7,686 nucleotides of DNA from an uncultured Spirochaetaceae bacterium (GCA_902773215.1 CACYDQ010000418.1:1-7686); one strand, 5' to 3'; positions 1 to 7,290 are shown, counted from the stretch's first letter. Notes: generated by a model from the letters alone, not told the origin. Made by a program: numbers and translations.

Positions 1-879
1 CAGCCGCCGACGGGTCTCCACTGAGGCCCACGCGATGTGCGGGGTCAGGAGGCCGTTCGGGGCCTTGAGCAGGGGGCAGTCCGGGGACATGGGCTCGCGC
101 AGGACGACGTCGGCGGCGTAACCGGCAAGGCTTCCCGCCTCCAGCGCGTCCCGCACATCCTGCTCGACCACGAGGCCGCCCCGCGCCGTGTTTATGAGGT
201 AGGCGCCCTTCTTCAGCTTGGAAAGGCTTTCCTTGTTGATGATTTCCTTGGTCCTGTCCGTCAGCGGGGCATGGAGGGAGACAAAGTCCGACTCCCTGAG
301 GAGCGTGTCAAAATCGACCGGCCGCTCAATCTCCGGCTTGGGGGTCCTCGTGCAGACGATGACATTCATCCCGTAGGCTTTTGCGATGCGGGCAACGCGG
401 CTCCCTATGTTCCCGTAGCCAAAGATGCCCAGTGTCTTGCCCTCAATCTCGAAGAGGGGCTTCTCCCAGTACACGAAGTCAGGCGAACGCACCCAGCCGC
501 CGGCCATGACGGAGTCGGAATGCAGCTGCACATGGCAGGCCCACTCGCTTATATAGGAAAAGACCAACTGGGCAACCCCCGCCGTACTGTAGGAGGGAAC
601 GTTGGTCACGGTGACCTTGTGCCTCCGGCATGCATCCAAATCAATCACGTTGTAGCCGGTGGCCTGCACGCCGATGTACTTGAGCGAAGGACAGGCGGAA
701 AGGATTTCCTCGGTGATGCTGACTTTGTTCAGCAGGACGGCATCGCTGTTGCCGATACGGGTTATGACATCAGCAGGCCCGGTACGCGGGTACACGGTCA
801 GGCTCCCCAGCTTCTCAAGCTCCGCCCAGGACAAATCCCCCGGGTTGACGGCGTTGCCGTCCAGTATCGTTATCTTCAT
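1..879 (-). CDS. D-2-hydroxyacid dehydrogenase, NAD(P)-dependent (C-terminus cut by window edge)
   Basis: The gene encodes a cytoplasmic D-isomer-specific 2-hydroxyacid dehydrogenase, which reduces a 2-keto acid to a D-2-hydroxyacid or the reverse. The 293 visible codons start MKITILDGNAV and hold the whole family pattern: an N-terminal catalytic-domain segment with ATGYNVIDL, the Rossmann loop GYGNIG at residues 154-159, the substrate-binding Arg in NTARGG (about R233), the catalytic Glu in LREP (about E262) and the catalytic His in TPHIAWAS (about H281). Family members are usually about 315-335 residues, so only the last 25-40 residues should lie beyond base 1. The start is supported by AGGGGAG a few bases upstream and by a 12-base gap to the previous stop, which makes it the fifth gene of the operon. 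By overall look it is closest to glycerate dehydrogenase/hydroxypyruvate reductase-like members, but the substrate cannot be fixed from sequence; D-lactate or 2-ketoisocaproate reduction are alternatives. The family is certain, the substrate is inference. Confidence 0.93.
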   Translation of the reverse strand, partial: MKITILDGNAVNPGDLSWAELEKLGSLTVYPRTGPADVITRIGNSDAVLLNKVSITEEILSACPSLKYIGVQATGYNVIDLDACRRHKVTVTNVPSYSTAGVAQLVFSYISEWACHVQLHSDSVMAGGWVRSPDFVYWEKPLFEIEGKTLGIFGYGNIGSRVARIAKAYGMNVIVCTRTPKPEIERPVDFDTLLRESDFVSLHAPLTDRTKEIINKESLSKLKKGAYLINTARGGLVVEQDVRDALEAGSLAGYAADVVLREPMSPDCPLLKAPNGLLTPHIAWASVETRRRL

Positions 880-891
880 CGCACTCCCCTC

Positions 892-1773
892 TCAGTCTAT
901 GTCTATGTTGAATTTAATCTGGTGGCTCTCGCCCAGTATGTCCACGACGAATACGGTCAACGTAGAATGCCCGTGCGCCAGGTGAATGACGGAGAGCAAC
1001 CGCCGTTTGCTGTCCGGGTACAGGTCAGCCACAGAATATTTCTCGTTGCCCTGCACGCAGAGTTCCCCCTTGCTCTCAATCAGGTTGTCATAGCTTATGC
1101 TCTCCACCGTCAGCCCGTTCAAAGCGACATGGGTCTTGTAAGGCACGGCGACCTCCTGCCTGTCGTGGTAAAGTCTGTATGTCCCGGCAGGAAGGTTCCG
1201 CTCGTTGAGCAGGTAGTGTGTCTTCCCGTCCCGGTCGTCCAGGGAAAGGCTCCCTATCAGAAGCTCAAGCTCCTTTCCTATCTGCGGCATAAGGAGACGG
1301 GGGTTGATGCAGCTCTTGTTCGCCGTGTCCAGCACCTGGAATTCCAGCCCGGACTCCCCCTCATGCCATGAGGAGTTCCCGCTCTCTCCTATTTTTGTCC
1401 CCCCGGATATACTGCCGGACAGCCCGTCCTCAAGGCTGTCCTCATCGAGGTTGCCGTAGACCGTCGAGATATTATCCCGGTGAGCTATGACAACCATATT
1501 GCCCAGCGGGGAGTCAAACCAGCCATAGTCACTGGTATGTCCGCCCATGACAAGGGTAACCTCTCCCGAGTCCGAAGCTTTCACGTCAGAGGAGCTTTCG
1601 CGGAACACAATGGATGATTCTATCCTCCCTCCCCGCAGCTGCGCGAAATAGGAGCGGAAAGAATCCGCGACAGTCTCATCCTGGGGCCAGTCAAACGAAA
1701 CGCAAAAGCCCGCGCCAACAAGCAGGACAAGGCTTGTCGCCACGAATGCCTTCCATCTTCTCGTCATACACAT
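892..1773 (-). CDS. Membrane-anchored protein with degenerate M23/LytM peptidase domain
   Basis: This 293-residue extracytoplasmic protein has a positively charged N-terminus (MTRRWK) and a hydrophobic segment at about residues 9-24, acting as a signal anchor or signal peptide. There is no convincing lipobox: the Cys at 24 is preceded by Phe. Residues about 50-162 follow the M23/LytM fold: a GEV strand, GNMVVIAHRDNISTVYGNL (canonically YG..V.I.H.....T.Y.HL), SGGTKIGESG (canonically kGq.IG..G) and GLEFQ followed by INPRLLMP (canonically HLHFE then P..L.P). The zinc ligands are gone: the HxxxD position reads IESSIVF, the YxHL His is Asn108, and HxH is replaced by GLE. It is therefore probably not a peptidase. 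Residues about 170-293 form a beta-rich, Ig-like tail ending VVDILGESHQIKFNID. The start is set by GGGAGG seven bases upstream; a second ATG two codons later is a weaker option. It sits 20 bases after the propeller gene. A scaffold or amidase-activator role, as in NlpD/EnvC, is possible but inferred. Confidence 0.8.
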   Translation of the reverse strand: MCMTRRWKAFVATSLVLLVGAGFCVSFDWPQDETVADSFRSYFAQLRGGRIESSIVFRESSSDVKASDSGEVTLVMGGHTSDYGWFDSPLGNMVVIAHRDNISTVYGNLDEDSLEDGLSGSISGGTKIGESGNSSWHEGESGLEFQVLDTANKSCINPRLLMPQIGKELELLIGSLSLDDRDGKTHYLLNERNLPAGTYRLYHDRQEVAVPYKTHVALNGLTVESISYDNLIESKGELCVQGNEKYSVADLYPDSKRRLLSVIHLAHGHSTLTVFVVDILGESHQIKFNIDID

Positions 1774-1793
1774 AAAAGAACCTCCCGTGCCCG

Positions 1794-2882
1794 TCAGCGT
1801 TTTGAGATCGTCAGCCGGGAAATCTTGTTATCCCTTCCGATGAACACATGCTCACCCCGCACCAGCAGGAAAGAATTGTCCGCCTTGAATGATGTCGTGG
1901 CGAGCACTTGGTCAAACGGCTCCAGCACCGTGACAGTGTACACCCCCTTGTCGCGGCTCAGGATAAACATCAGTCCAAACTCCTTGGACTCATCAATCTG
2001 CACGACAGTTCCGGAAAGGGGGATGTGCGCGCTCCGCGCAAGCTTCAGATCGGCAATCCCGAGCCCACCGTTATAATTGTAGAAAACCATGTCTGCCGCA
2101 GCGTTGAATTTGACCATGCGGAGGGTGTTGGAGTCGGCGGGAAGGTATTCGTGGAAGACAACCTTGGGATGCTCCCCGCTCACCCGCTTGGACACGACAA
2201 AGCGCTGGGTCTTGAGCCCGCTTATGCATGCGACCAGGCTCCCGTCATCGCTTATTGCCGCCCCGTATATGGCGGAAAGCTCGCTTCCTCCCGGGTAATA
2301 CTGCTGATCGATGTTGCCGTCAGCCATTATGGAGACCAGCTGTCCGTCGGCGAAGCCAATGACACTCCCGCCCGCAGACGAAGCAAATGCTGTTATCGGC
2401 GAATAATCCTCGTACTCCCACAGCTTCTTGCCTGAAAGGTCGAACTGAGCGATGCCGCTCCCGTTGGGGAAAAAGACGAACATCCTGTCCTCAGAAAAAT
2501 AGGGGAAGCCCGGTACATCCAGCGTCACCGCGACATTCCCGTCAGGAGTCCTGACCCGAGTCCGGGCGTTGTCCGCGTTATAAACCGCATAGAAGCTCGG
2601 GGAGATAGCCGCATTGAAGCTGTAGGGAATGCAGGATGCTATCTTCCCGTCTTCAGAAAAATACCCCACCGCCTGCCCCAGCTTGAACGGGACCGGGTTC
2701 TCCCCGGACTCCGGAGCCTCACCATCCCTGTCTATCGCAATAGTCCAGTCCGGGGTCAAGTGGAGCTCCTCACCCAGAGGTCTGAATGAGAAGATGATGT
2801 ACAGGAAGCAGAATGCCCCTATCAGTATCGCAAGCCTCGCCTTTGTGTTATTCTTTGCAGAAATCGGGCTTTTTCTTTTCAT
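1794..2882 (-). CDS. Membrane-anchored beta-propeller-like (WD40/PQQ-type) protein of unknown function
   Basis: This 362-residue protein has a basic N-terminus (MKRKSPISAKNNTKAR) followed by one hydrophobic helix at about residues 16-33, so it is probably a signal-anchored protein with its body outside the cytoplasmic membrane. The rest is made of repeated short beta-strand units with Gly/Asp turns, such as SEDGKIAS, FSEDRMFVFFPNG, FDLSGKKLWEYED, FADGQLVSIMADGN and SDDGSLVACISG. This is the texture of WD40-like or PQQ-like propeller blades, although no strict WD motif is present and I could not count blades reliably. No catalytic motif is seen. The ATG overlaps the metY stop as ATGA and only a weak, distant AAGG lies upstream, so translation is probably coupled to metY. 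It is followed after 20 bases by the degenerate M23 gene, and the two extracytoplasmic products may work together. The fold is a moderate-confidence call and the function is unknown. Confidence 0.8.
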   Translation of the reverse strand: MKRKSPISAKNNTKARLAILIGAFCFLYIIFSFRPLGEELHLTPDWTIAIDRDGEAPESGENPVPFKLGQAVGYFSEDGKIASCIPYSFNAAISPSFYAVYNADNARTRVRTPDGNVAVTLDVPGFPYFSEDRMFVFFPNGSGIAQFDLSGKKLWEYEDYSPITAFASSAGGSVIGFADGQLVSIMADGNIDQQYYPGGSELSAIYGAAISDDGSLVACISGLKTQRFVVSKRVSGEHPKVVFHEYLPADSNTLRMVKFNAAADMVFYNYNGGLGIADLKLARSAHIPLSGTVVQIDESKEFGLMFILSRDKGVYTVTVLEPFDQVLATTSFKADNSFLLVRGEHVFIGRDNKISRLTISKR

Positions 2883-4159
2883 ACAGCGGCTGCCTTCAGT
2901 GCCTGATTCAAATCCTCTATTATATCCTTCGAATTCTCAAGCCCCACGGAAAGGCGGATAAGGTCAGGTGAAACACCGCCCGCCTCCAGCTCCGCGTCGG
3001 TCAGCTGCCGGTGGGTGGACGAAGCCGGGTGCAGGACGCAGGTGTGCGCGTCGGCGACGTGGGTGGCAATCATCGCGAGCTTGAGATTCTTCATGAAACG
3101 CTCCGCTGCCATGCGCCCGCCCTTAACCCCGAAAGAGACAACACCGCAGCTTCCGCCCGGCAGGTATTTCCTGGCAAGCCCGTAGTACTTGTTGCCCTCC
3201 AGCCCGGGATAATTCACCCATGCGACGGCAGGATGGGAAGAAAGGAACTGGGCAACCTTGAGCGCGTTCTCGCAGTGGCGTGCCATGCGAACGGGAAGGG
3301 ATTCCAGCCCAAGATTCAGTATGAAGGCATTGAAGGGAGCCTGAATGGAACCGAAGTCACGCATCAACTGGGCGGTCGCCTTGGTAATGAAGGCCCCCTC
3401 CTTGCCAAACTTCTCAGCATAGGTTATGCCGTGGTAGGACTCATCCGGGGTGCAAAGGCCGGGAAACTTGTCCTTGTGCGCCATCCAGTCAAACTTGCCC
3501 CCGTCGATAATCGCACCGCCGACGCAGGAGTCATGTCCGTCCATGTATTTGGTCGTCGAATGGGTCACAATGTCCGCCCCCCACTCAATCGGGCGGCAGT
3601 TGACCGGGGTAGCGAAGGTATTGTCCACGATGAGCGGCACCCCGTGCGCGTGGGCAAACGTGGCAAAACGCTCAATGTCAAACACAGTCAGCGCGGGGTT
3701 CGCTATGGTCTCGCCGAAGACAGCCTTGGTATTGGGCTTGAAAGCGGCCTCAAGCTCGGCTTCGCTGCAATCAGGGCTGACGAAGGTGAAATCCACCCCC
3801 ATCTTGCGCATCGTCACGTTGAAGAGGTTGAAGGTACCACCGTATATCGAAGAGGAGGCAATCACGTGGTCACCGGCCGTCGCGATGTTGAACACGGCGA
3901 AGAAGTTGGCCGCCTGCCCGGAAGAGGTGAGCATTGCCGCAGTTCCGCCTTCCAGAGCGGCTATCTTTGCCGCCACCATGTCGTTTGTCGGGTTCTGCAG
4001 GCGGGTGTAGAAGTAGCCGCTCGCCTCAAGGTCGAACAGCTTGCCCATATCCTCGCTCGTGTCGTACTTGAACGTGGTGCTCTGTATAATCGGAATCATA
4101 CGAGGCTCCCCGTTCTTGGGTGAGTATCCGGCCTGAATGCATTTTGTCTCAAGTTCCAT
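2879..4159 (-). CDS. metY: O-acetylhomoserine sulfhydrylase (O-acetylhomoserine aminocarboxypropyltransferase), PLP-dependent
   Basis: The product is a cytoplasmic PLP enzyme of the Cys/Met metabolism family. MetY joins sulfide to O-acetylhomoserine to give homocysteine and acetate, a direct-sulfhydrylation route to methionine. The 426-residue length is right for MetY and longer than the roughly 380-400 residues of typical cystathionine gamma-synthases. Visible marks are YTRLQNPT at 51-58 (phosphate contact from the neighbouring subunit), TSSGQAA at 78-84, VDNTFATP at 178-185 with Asp179 for the pyridine nitrogen, the Schiff-base lysine K204 in THSTTKYMDGH, MRDFGSIQAPFNAF at 266-279 and RLSVGLE with Arg402 for the substrate carboxylate. 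All key residues are intact. The start has AGGAAACC and GAGG just upstream. It follows the peptide-binding lipoprotein gene after 25 bases and overlaps the next gene by four bases (ATGA). The leader of the operon is only about 33 bases, too short for a SAM riboswitch. Use of O-acetylserine or other sulfur donors cannot be excluded. Confidence 0.95.
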   Translation of the reverse strand: MELETKCIQAGYSPKNGEPRMIPIIQSTTFKYDTSEDMGKLFDLEASGYFYTRLQNPTNDMVAAKIAALEGGTAAMLTSSGQAANFFAVFNIATAGDHVIASSSIYGGTFNLFNVTMRKMGVDFTFVSPDCSEAELEAAFKPNTKAVFGETIANPALTVFDIERFATFAHAHGVPLIVDNTFATPVNCRPIEWGADIVTHSTTKYMDGHDSCVGGAIIDGGKFDWMAHKDKFPGLCTPDESYHGITYAEKFGKEGAFITKATAQLMRDFGSIQAPFNAFILNLGLESLPVRMARHCENALKVAQFLSSHPAVAWVNYPGLEGNKYYGLARKYLPGGSCGVVSFGVKGGRMAAERFMKNLKLAMIATHVADAHTCVLHPASSTHRQLTDAELEAGGVSPDLIRLSVGLENSKDIIEDLNQALKAAAV

Positions 4160-4184
4160 GGTTTCCTAACCTCGCTCGCAGTTT

Positions 4185-5729
4185 TTACTCGACGGCGTAT
4201 ATCGCCGACAAATCAAGGGCATACAGGGGGTAATCCTTGCAACCCTGGAAATTCTTGTTGTAGACGGAGAGCATGGAGATGTCCTCCAAAAAGACGCTCG
4301 CGGCCTCCTCGCTCAGTATTTTCTGGCACTTCCCGAAGAACGCAATCCGCTCCTCCTCCCGCGTCGTGGCGACAGCCTTCAGGTAGGTCTTGTCATACTC
4401 CGCGCTGGAGAAGCCCACCATATTGTTCTTTGCGGTTGAGCAGTAACGGGCAAGGAACGCCGTCGGATAGGCATAGTGCCCGTCGAACGACACGACCGTC
4501 GCCTCGTAGTCCTTCTCCCCGTAGACCCGCTGGAGCCAGGTCGCCCAGTCCACCTGCTTTATCTCGGCGTTGATCCCCAGCTTGGCGAGCTCGCCGACGA
4601 TGACCTCCGCAGTCTTGACGTGAACGCTATAATTGGAGGGAACCGTAATCGTGAAGGAAAAACCGTCAGGGTAAGCAGACGCCGCAAGGAACTGCCTCGC
4701 CTTGGCCTCGTCCTTTATGTAGGTGAAGTCTGTCTCGGAGGCATAGTACTTGGACAGGGCGGGGATAAGGGGGCTGGAGGCCTTGACCCCGTAGCCGTAG
4801 TTCACGGTGCGGATAATCGTCTCCGCGTCAATCATGTAGCAGATTGCCTTCCGGACATTCTTGTCCTTGAAGGGCCCGAATTTGTTGTTCAGGGCAAAGA
4901 GCTGTACGGAATTGGAGTTACGCGGATACAGGTTTATCTCGTCGCGGTTCAGCTGCTCCACCGTGTCAGCGTTGGCGGAGAAGCCGTCTATGCTGCCCGC
5001 CTTGAAATTCAAGAGGAAATCCGCCTGGCTCGCAAGGAATTTGATGACGATGGTGTCCAAATGGCCTTTATTCCCCCAGTAGGCGTTGTTCCGGGCAAGG
5101 GTGATGTGGTCCTGCTCGACGTATTCCTTAAAGCTGTAGGGGCCTGTCCCGATCGGGTGAGTGGCAAGATCCTTCGAATCCTTCGGGACAATCGGAGTCG
5201 TCATGTAGACCATGAAGCCCGCGTCCGGCTCGGAAAGCGTTATGGTCAGGTTCTCACCGGAACGGTCAAACTCAAAGGACTGTATGGCCTTATAGCCAGT
5301 CACGCCCCCGTCCACCGCCTTCTGAATCGAATAAAGCACGTCATCCTTAGTCAATGTCTTGCCATCATGGAATTTGACGCCCTTGCGCAGCCTGAAGGTC
5401 CAGATCCGGGAGTCCGCGGAGACGGAGAAATCCTCGGCGAGGGCAGGAACATAGCTTCCGTCGCTCTCCACCCGCACAAGCCCGTCAAAGATGTTGAAGC
5501 TTATGGATCTGGCATCCGCCGTCATCGACGTGAAGGGGTCAAAGTTGTTCAGCTCCGTCGCGAAGCCGAACACCATCTTGCCCCCGTCCTTCATCTGAGG
5601 TACCTTCACCTCCTGCCCGTCTCCCTGAGGAACGGGACTAACAGCTTTGCCGCCACACGACGACAAGCACAGAGACACGGCGCAAAGAACCGCCGCCGGG
5701 GCCATAAAAAACAACTTTCGCATATCCAT
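4185..5729 (-). CDS. ABC transporter substrate-binding lipoprotein, family 5 (oligopeptide/dipeptide type)
   Basis: This is an extracytoplasmic solute-binding protein of the SBP_bac_5 (OppA/DppA) family, which delivers peptides or related solutes to an ABC permease. With the start chosen here it has 514 residues: a basic N-terminus (MDMRK), a hydrophobic stretch, and a lipobox LSSC with the lipidated Cys at 25, then a flexible linker. Family marks are NNFDPFTSM, WTFRLRKGVKFHDG (about 110-123), HPIGTGPYSF (about 191-200) and the DKNVRKAICYMID segment. The frame stays open to an ATG at 5789, but that start lies inside the promoter (boxes at 5797-5792 and 5774-5769), so it cannot be the main one. 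The ATG at 5729 has GAGAG five bases upstream; ATG 5723 (MRKLFF) is a second choice. It is the first gene of the operon with metY. No permease or ATPase gene lies in the window, so it is an orphan binding protein here. The ligand is unknown; a sulfur-containing peptide or amino-acid source is inference from the neighbour only. Confidence 0.92.
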   Translation of the reverse strand: MDMRKLFFMAPAAVLCAVSLCLSSCGGKAVSPVPQGDGQEVKVPQMKDGGKMVFGFATELNNFDPFTSMTADARSISFNIFDGLVRVESDGSYVPALAEDFSVSADSRIWTFRLRKGVKFHDGKTLTKDDVLYSIQKAVDGGVTGYKAIQSFEFDRSGENLTITLSEPDAGFMVYMTTPIVPKDSKDLATHPIGTGPYSFKEYVEQDHITLARNNAYWGNKGHLDTIVIKFLASQADFLLNFKAGSIDGFSANADTVEQLNRDEINLYPRNSNSVQLFALNNKFGPFKDKNVRKAICYMIDAETIIRTVNYGYGVKASSPLIPALSKYYASETDFTYIKDEAKARQFLAASAYPDGFSFTITVPSNYSVHVKTAEVIVGELAKLGINAEIKQVDWATWLQRVYGEKDYEATVVSFDGHYAYPTAFLARYCSTAKNNMVGFSSAEYDKTYLKAVATTREEERIAFFGKCQKILSEEAASVFLEDISMLSVYNKNFQGCKDYPLYALDLSAIYAVE

Positions 5730-5768
5730 AAAAACTCTCGCTTCCATCCCAATTATGCAATGCTTGCC

Positions 5769-5797
5769 ATTGTAGACAAATATCAGCACTGTGTCAA
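5769..5797 (-). promoter_or_regulatory. Sigma-70-type promoter of the SBP5-metY operon
   Basis: Reading the minus strand, a consensus -35 box TTGACA (5797-5792) is followed by a 17-base spacer and the -10 box TACAAT (5774-5769), one mismatch from consensus. Transcription should begin near 5762, leaving a leader of roughly 33 bases before the ATG at 5729. The -35 box directly touches the T-tract of the preceding terminator. A short inverted repeat, CAATG-N5-CATTG (5759-5773), overlaps the -10 box; it is too short to call an operator with confidence. Confidence 0.85.
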
Positions 5798-5799
5798 AT

Positions 5800-5831
5800 A
5801 AAAAAAACCTGCCATAGCGGATATGGCAGGT
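5800..5831 (-). terminator. Rho-independent terminator of the complete sugar-binding lipoprotein gene
   Basis: On the minus strand a perfect 10-bp stem, ACCTGCCATA pairing with TATGGCAGGT (5831-5822 with 5816-5807), closes a five-base TCCGC loop and runs straight into seven T residues (5806-5800). It lies about 57 bases after the stop of the 5888-7252 gene and ends two bases before the -35 box of the next operon, insulating that operon from read-through. Confidence 0.93.
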
Positions 5832-5848
5832 AAAAAGCGTTGCTTTTT
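5832..5848 (-). other. Small A/T-rich hairpin just upstream of the main terminator
   Basis: AAAAAGC-AAC-GCTTTTT on the minus strand is a perfect 7-bp inverted repeat with a three-base loop, placed directly before the strong terminator stem. Only two pairs are G-C, so it is weak alone. It could be a first, leaky terminator or a 3'-end stabilising element. The symmetry is seen; a function is not shown. Confidence 0.4.
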
Positions 5849-5887
5849 TATTTATTAGGAGGCTTATGTCCTTTCACGCATGCATCC

Positions 5888-7252
5888 TTACCTCTTGAGG
5901 TTGGGATACATCTCTTTAATGACGGTATAGAAGTTGTTCCAAGCCTGGTCTTCGGAGACAGCCCCATGGAAATAGTCAGTCATGGACCCCATCAGCTTCT
6001 CGGTCATCCCCTGGTCATACGGGGAGATGTTGCTCTTGTCTATCTTCCGCACACTCTGTAGCAGGAGAGCAAGATGGTTCTGTCCGCCGAGGAACTCGTT
6101 CCGGTAATCGCTGTGAGCCATCTCGCTCATCGCGGCCTCATTGTTGGTAAAATCGCCGGTCTGCTCGGAAATCTTCTTAGCAGTCTCCTTGTCGCAGGTC
6201 ATCACGTACATGATATCCTTTATGATGTCCAAGTTATCGGTACCGCGGGCTCCGCAAATCCAGGTTCCTCCCCAGGAAAAGCTCTGCGGCCCCGTACAGA
6301 AGGCCCAGTCCCCGCAGCTCCCGTTTCCGGCCACATAGGGCTTGGACGCATCGTCAGCAGCCCAACCGGCAAGACAGAAGTCGATGAACCAGCCTGGCCC
6401 GAAGTATCCGAAGACCTTCCCGTTCTTCCCGGCACCCTGCCCGCTCTCGGCGGACCAGAGGTTTGCCTTGGCATTGTAGTCTTTGTCAGTGTACTCCTTG
6501 GTCTGCTGTATCCAGCGGCGCACCTGAGGGTCAATATTGATTTTCCCGTTGACGACCCACGGAGACGACACGTTGTCGGTAAAGACCCGGTACGCATCGT
6601 CAAAACCGGAGAGCATATAATAACCGGCAGCATTCATCTTGGCCGCGACGGCATCGAATTTGTCCCATGAGTCCAGATGCCGCTGCACTTCCTCGGGATC
6701 ATCGCTGCCAAGCACCTGCTTTGCGAACGAACGGCGGTAGATGAAACCGGCGGGGCAGGCCTGCCAGGAGACCCCCTTGAGCTTGCCCTTACCATCCGTC
6801 ATGGTGTCTTTAGTATACTTGTACTGCTGGGAGAGGTCAGCATCCGTCAGACCGATTTCCTTTTTCACGTCAAGAGTATAGTCAGTGTTGACATATTTCA
6901 AGGCATAATCGGCCTCAACAAGGAAAAGGTCTATCTTCGCATCGGGGGCGGCCTCGCTCTGAGCAAGCAGGTATTCGTCCAGCTTATCCTGATATGCGCT
7001 TCCCTGATTGGGAGTAAGAATCCATTTTACGGTTACGCCGGAAGGCAGCCTGTCGGCATAGAATTTATTGAACCGTTCCTGGAACTCCTCGTTCCACACG
7101 CAGATGTTCAGGATTTTACCACCGGACGTTCCTGCGGGCCCCACGGACTTGGCCGGGCTTGAGGAAGCGGAAACCAGTTCCTTCGTTCCGCAGCTTGAGA
7201 ATGCAATGACCAGAGAGAAAGCGGAAAGGGCCGCCTTTAGAACCTTCTTCAT
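5888..7252 (-). CDS. ABC transporter sugar-binding lipoprotein, family 1 type (complete tandem paralogue)
   Basis: This 454-residue extracytoplasmic solute-binding lipoprotein resembles the family 1 (MalE-like) carbohydrate-binding components of ABC importers. The N-terminus MKKVLKAAL, a hydrophobic core and AFSSC give a signal peptide with the lipidated Cys at 21. A Ser/Ala/Gly/Pro linker (about 22-45) precedes the first mature strand, ILNICVWNEEFQERFNKFY (47-65). The body is rich in Trp, Tyr and Phe (for example FGYFGPGWFIDF and FSWGGTWICGARG), usual for sugar stacking, and the C-terminus has EDQAWNNFY and ends YPNLKR. The start is fixed by GGAGG six bases upstream. It has its own promoter, a candidate operator and a terminator, so it is monocistronic. 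Its last 79 residues match the partial upstream gene at 51 of 79 positions by my hand alignment, so the two are tandem duplicates. No permease gene is adjacent. The ligand is unknown; an oligosaccharide is the likely class. Confidence 0.93.
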   Translation of the reverse strand: MKKVLKAALSAFSLVIAFSSCGTKELVSASSSPAKSVGPAGTSGGKILNICVWNEEFQERFNKFYADRLPSGVTVKWILTPNQGSAYQDKLDEYLLAQSEAAPDAKIDLFLVEADYALKYVNTDYTLDVKKEIGLTDADLSQQYKYTKDTMTDGKGKLKGVSWQACPAGFIYRRSFAKQVLGSDDPEEVQRHLDSWDKFDAVAAKMNAAGYYMLSGFDDAYRVFTDNVSSPWVVNGKINIDPQVRRWIQQTKEYTDKDYNAKANLWSAESGQGAGKNGKVFGYFGPGWFIDFCLAGWAADDASKPYVAGNGSCGDWAFCTGPQSFSWGGTWICGARGTDNLDIIKDIMYVMTCDKETAKKISEQTGDFTNNEAAMSEMAHSDYRNEFLGGQNHLALLLQSVRKIDKSNISPYDQGMTEKLMGSMTDYFHGAVSEDQAWNNFYTVIKEMYPNLKR

Positions 7253-7258
7253 CGTAGT

Positions 7259-7263
7259 CCTCC
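7259..7263 (-). promoter_or_regulatory. Strong Shine-Dalgarno for the complete sugar-binding lipoprotein
   Basis: GGAGG on the minus strand lies six bases before the ATG at 7252, an ideal spacing. It settles the start and fits a highly translated product. The upstream leader can fold so that GGGGA (7297-7293) pairs with TCCCC (7271-7267), but this would leave the ribosome site free. Confidence 0.8.
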
Positions 7264-7276
7264 AACGGGGAAAAAA

Positions 7277-7290
7277 CTACAACGTTGTAG
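7277..7290. promoter_or_regulatory. Candidate LacI/GalR-type operator (14-bp perfect palindrome)
   Basis: CTACAACGTTGTAG is a perfect 14-bp palindrome with the central AACGTT step common in LacI/GalR-family operators (as in the PurR site). It begins about six bases after the predicted transcription start (near 7296) of the sugar-binding lipoprotein gene, where a bound repressor would block early elongation or promoter clearance. Six T residues follow it on the transcribed strand, so a weak 5-bp hairpin attenuator is an alternative reading. The palindrome is seen; the regulator is inferred and no regulator gene is in the window. Confidence 0.6.

Noticed and set aside
37..1371. Long plus-strand open frame of 444 codons
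   Set aside because: It lies opposite the dehydrogenase and the pseudo-M23 gene, both of which show clear family motifs or a good ribosome site. It spans the junction of two genes and its translation shows no recognisable domain. It is a product of G/C-biased third codon positions.
3011..4123. Plus-strand open frame of 370 codons antisense to metY
   Set aside because: metY is intact with every catalytic residue. The antisense frame has a composition typical of shadow frames and no plausible protein family.
5730..5762. Possible SAM or other sulfur-related riboswitch ahead of the SBP5-metY operon
   Set aside because: Only about 33 bases separate the predicted transcript start from the ATG, too short for a known aptamer, and no matching stem pattern is visible.
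4476..5801. Plus-strand open frame of 441 codons antisense to the peptide-binding lipoprotein
   Set aside because: It is fully opposite a clear SBP_bac_5 gene and runs into that gene's promoter, with no recognisable domains.
5855..5900. AGGAGG followed closely by ATG on the plus strand, opening a 10-codon frame (MSFHACILTS)
   Set aside because: The spacing to ATG is only three bases, the frame is tiny and overlaps the end of the sugar-binding gene, and no plus-strand promoter is evident. It is most likely chance.
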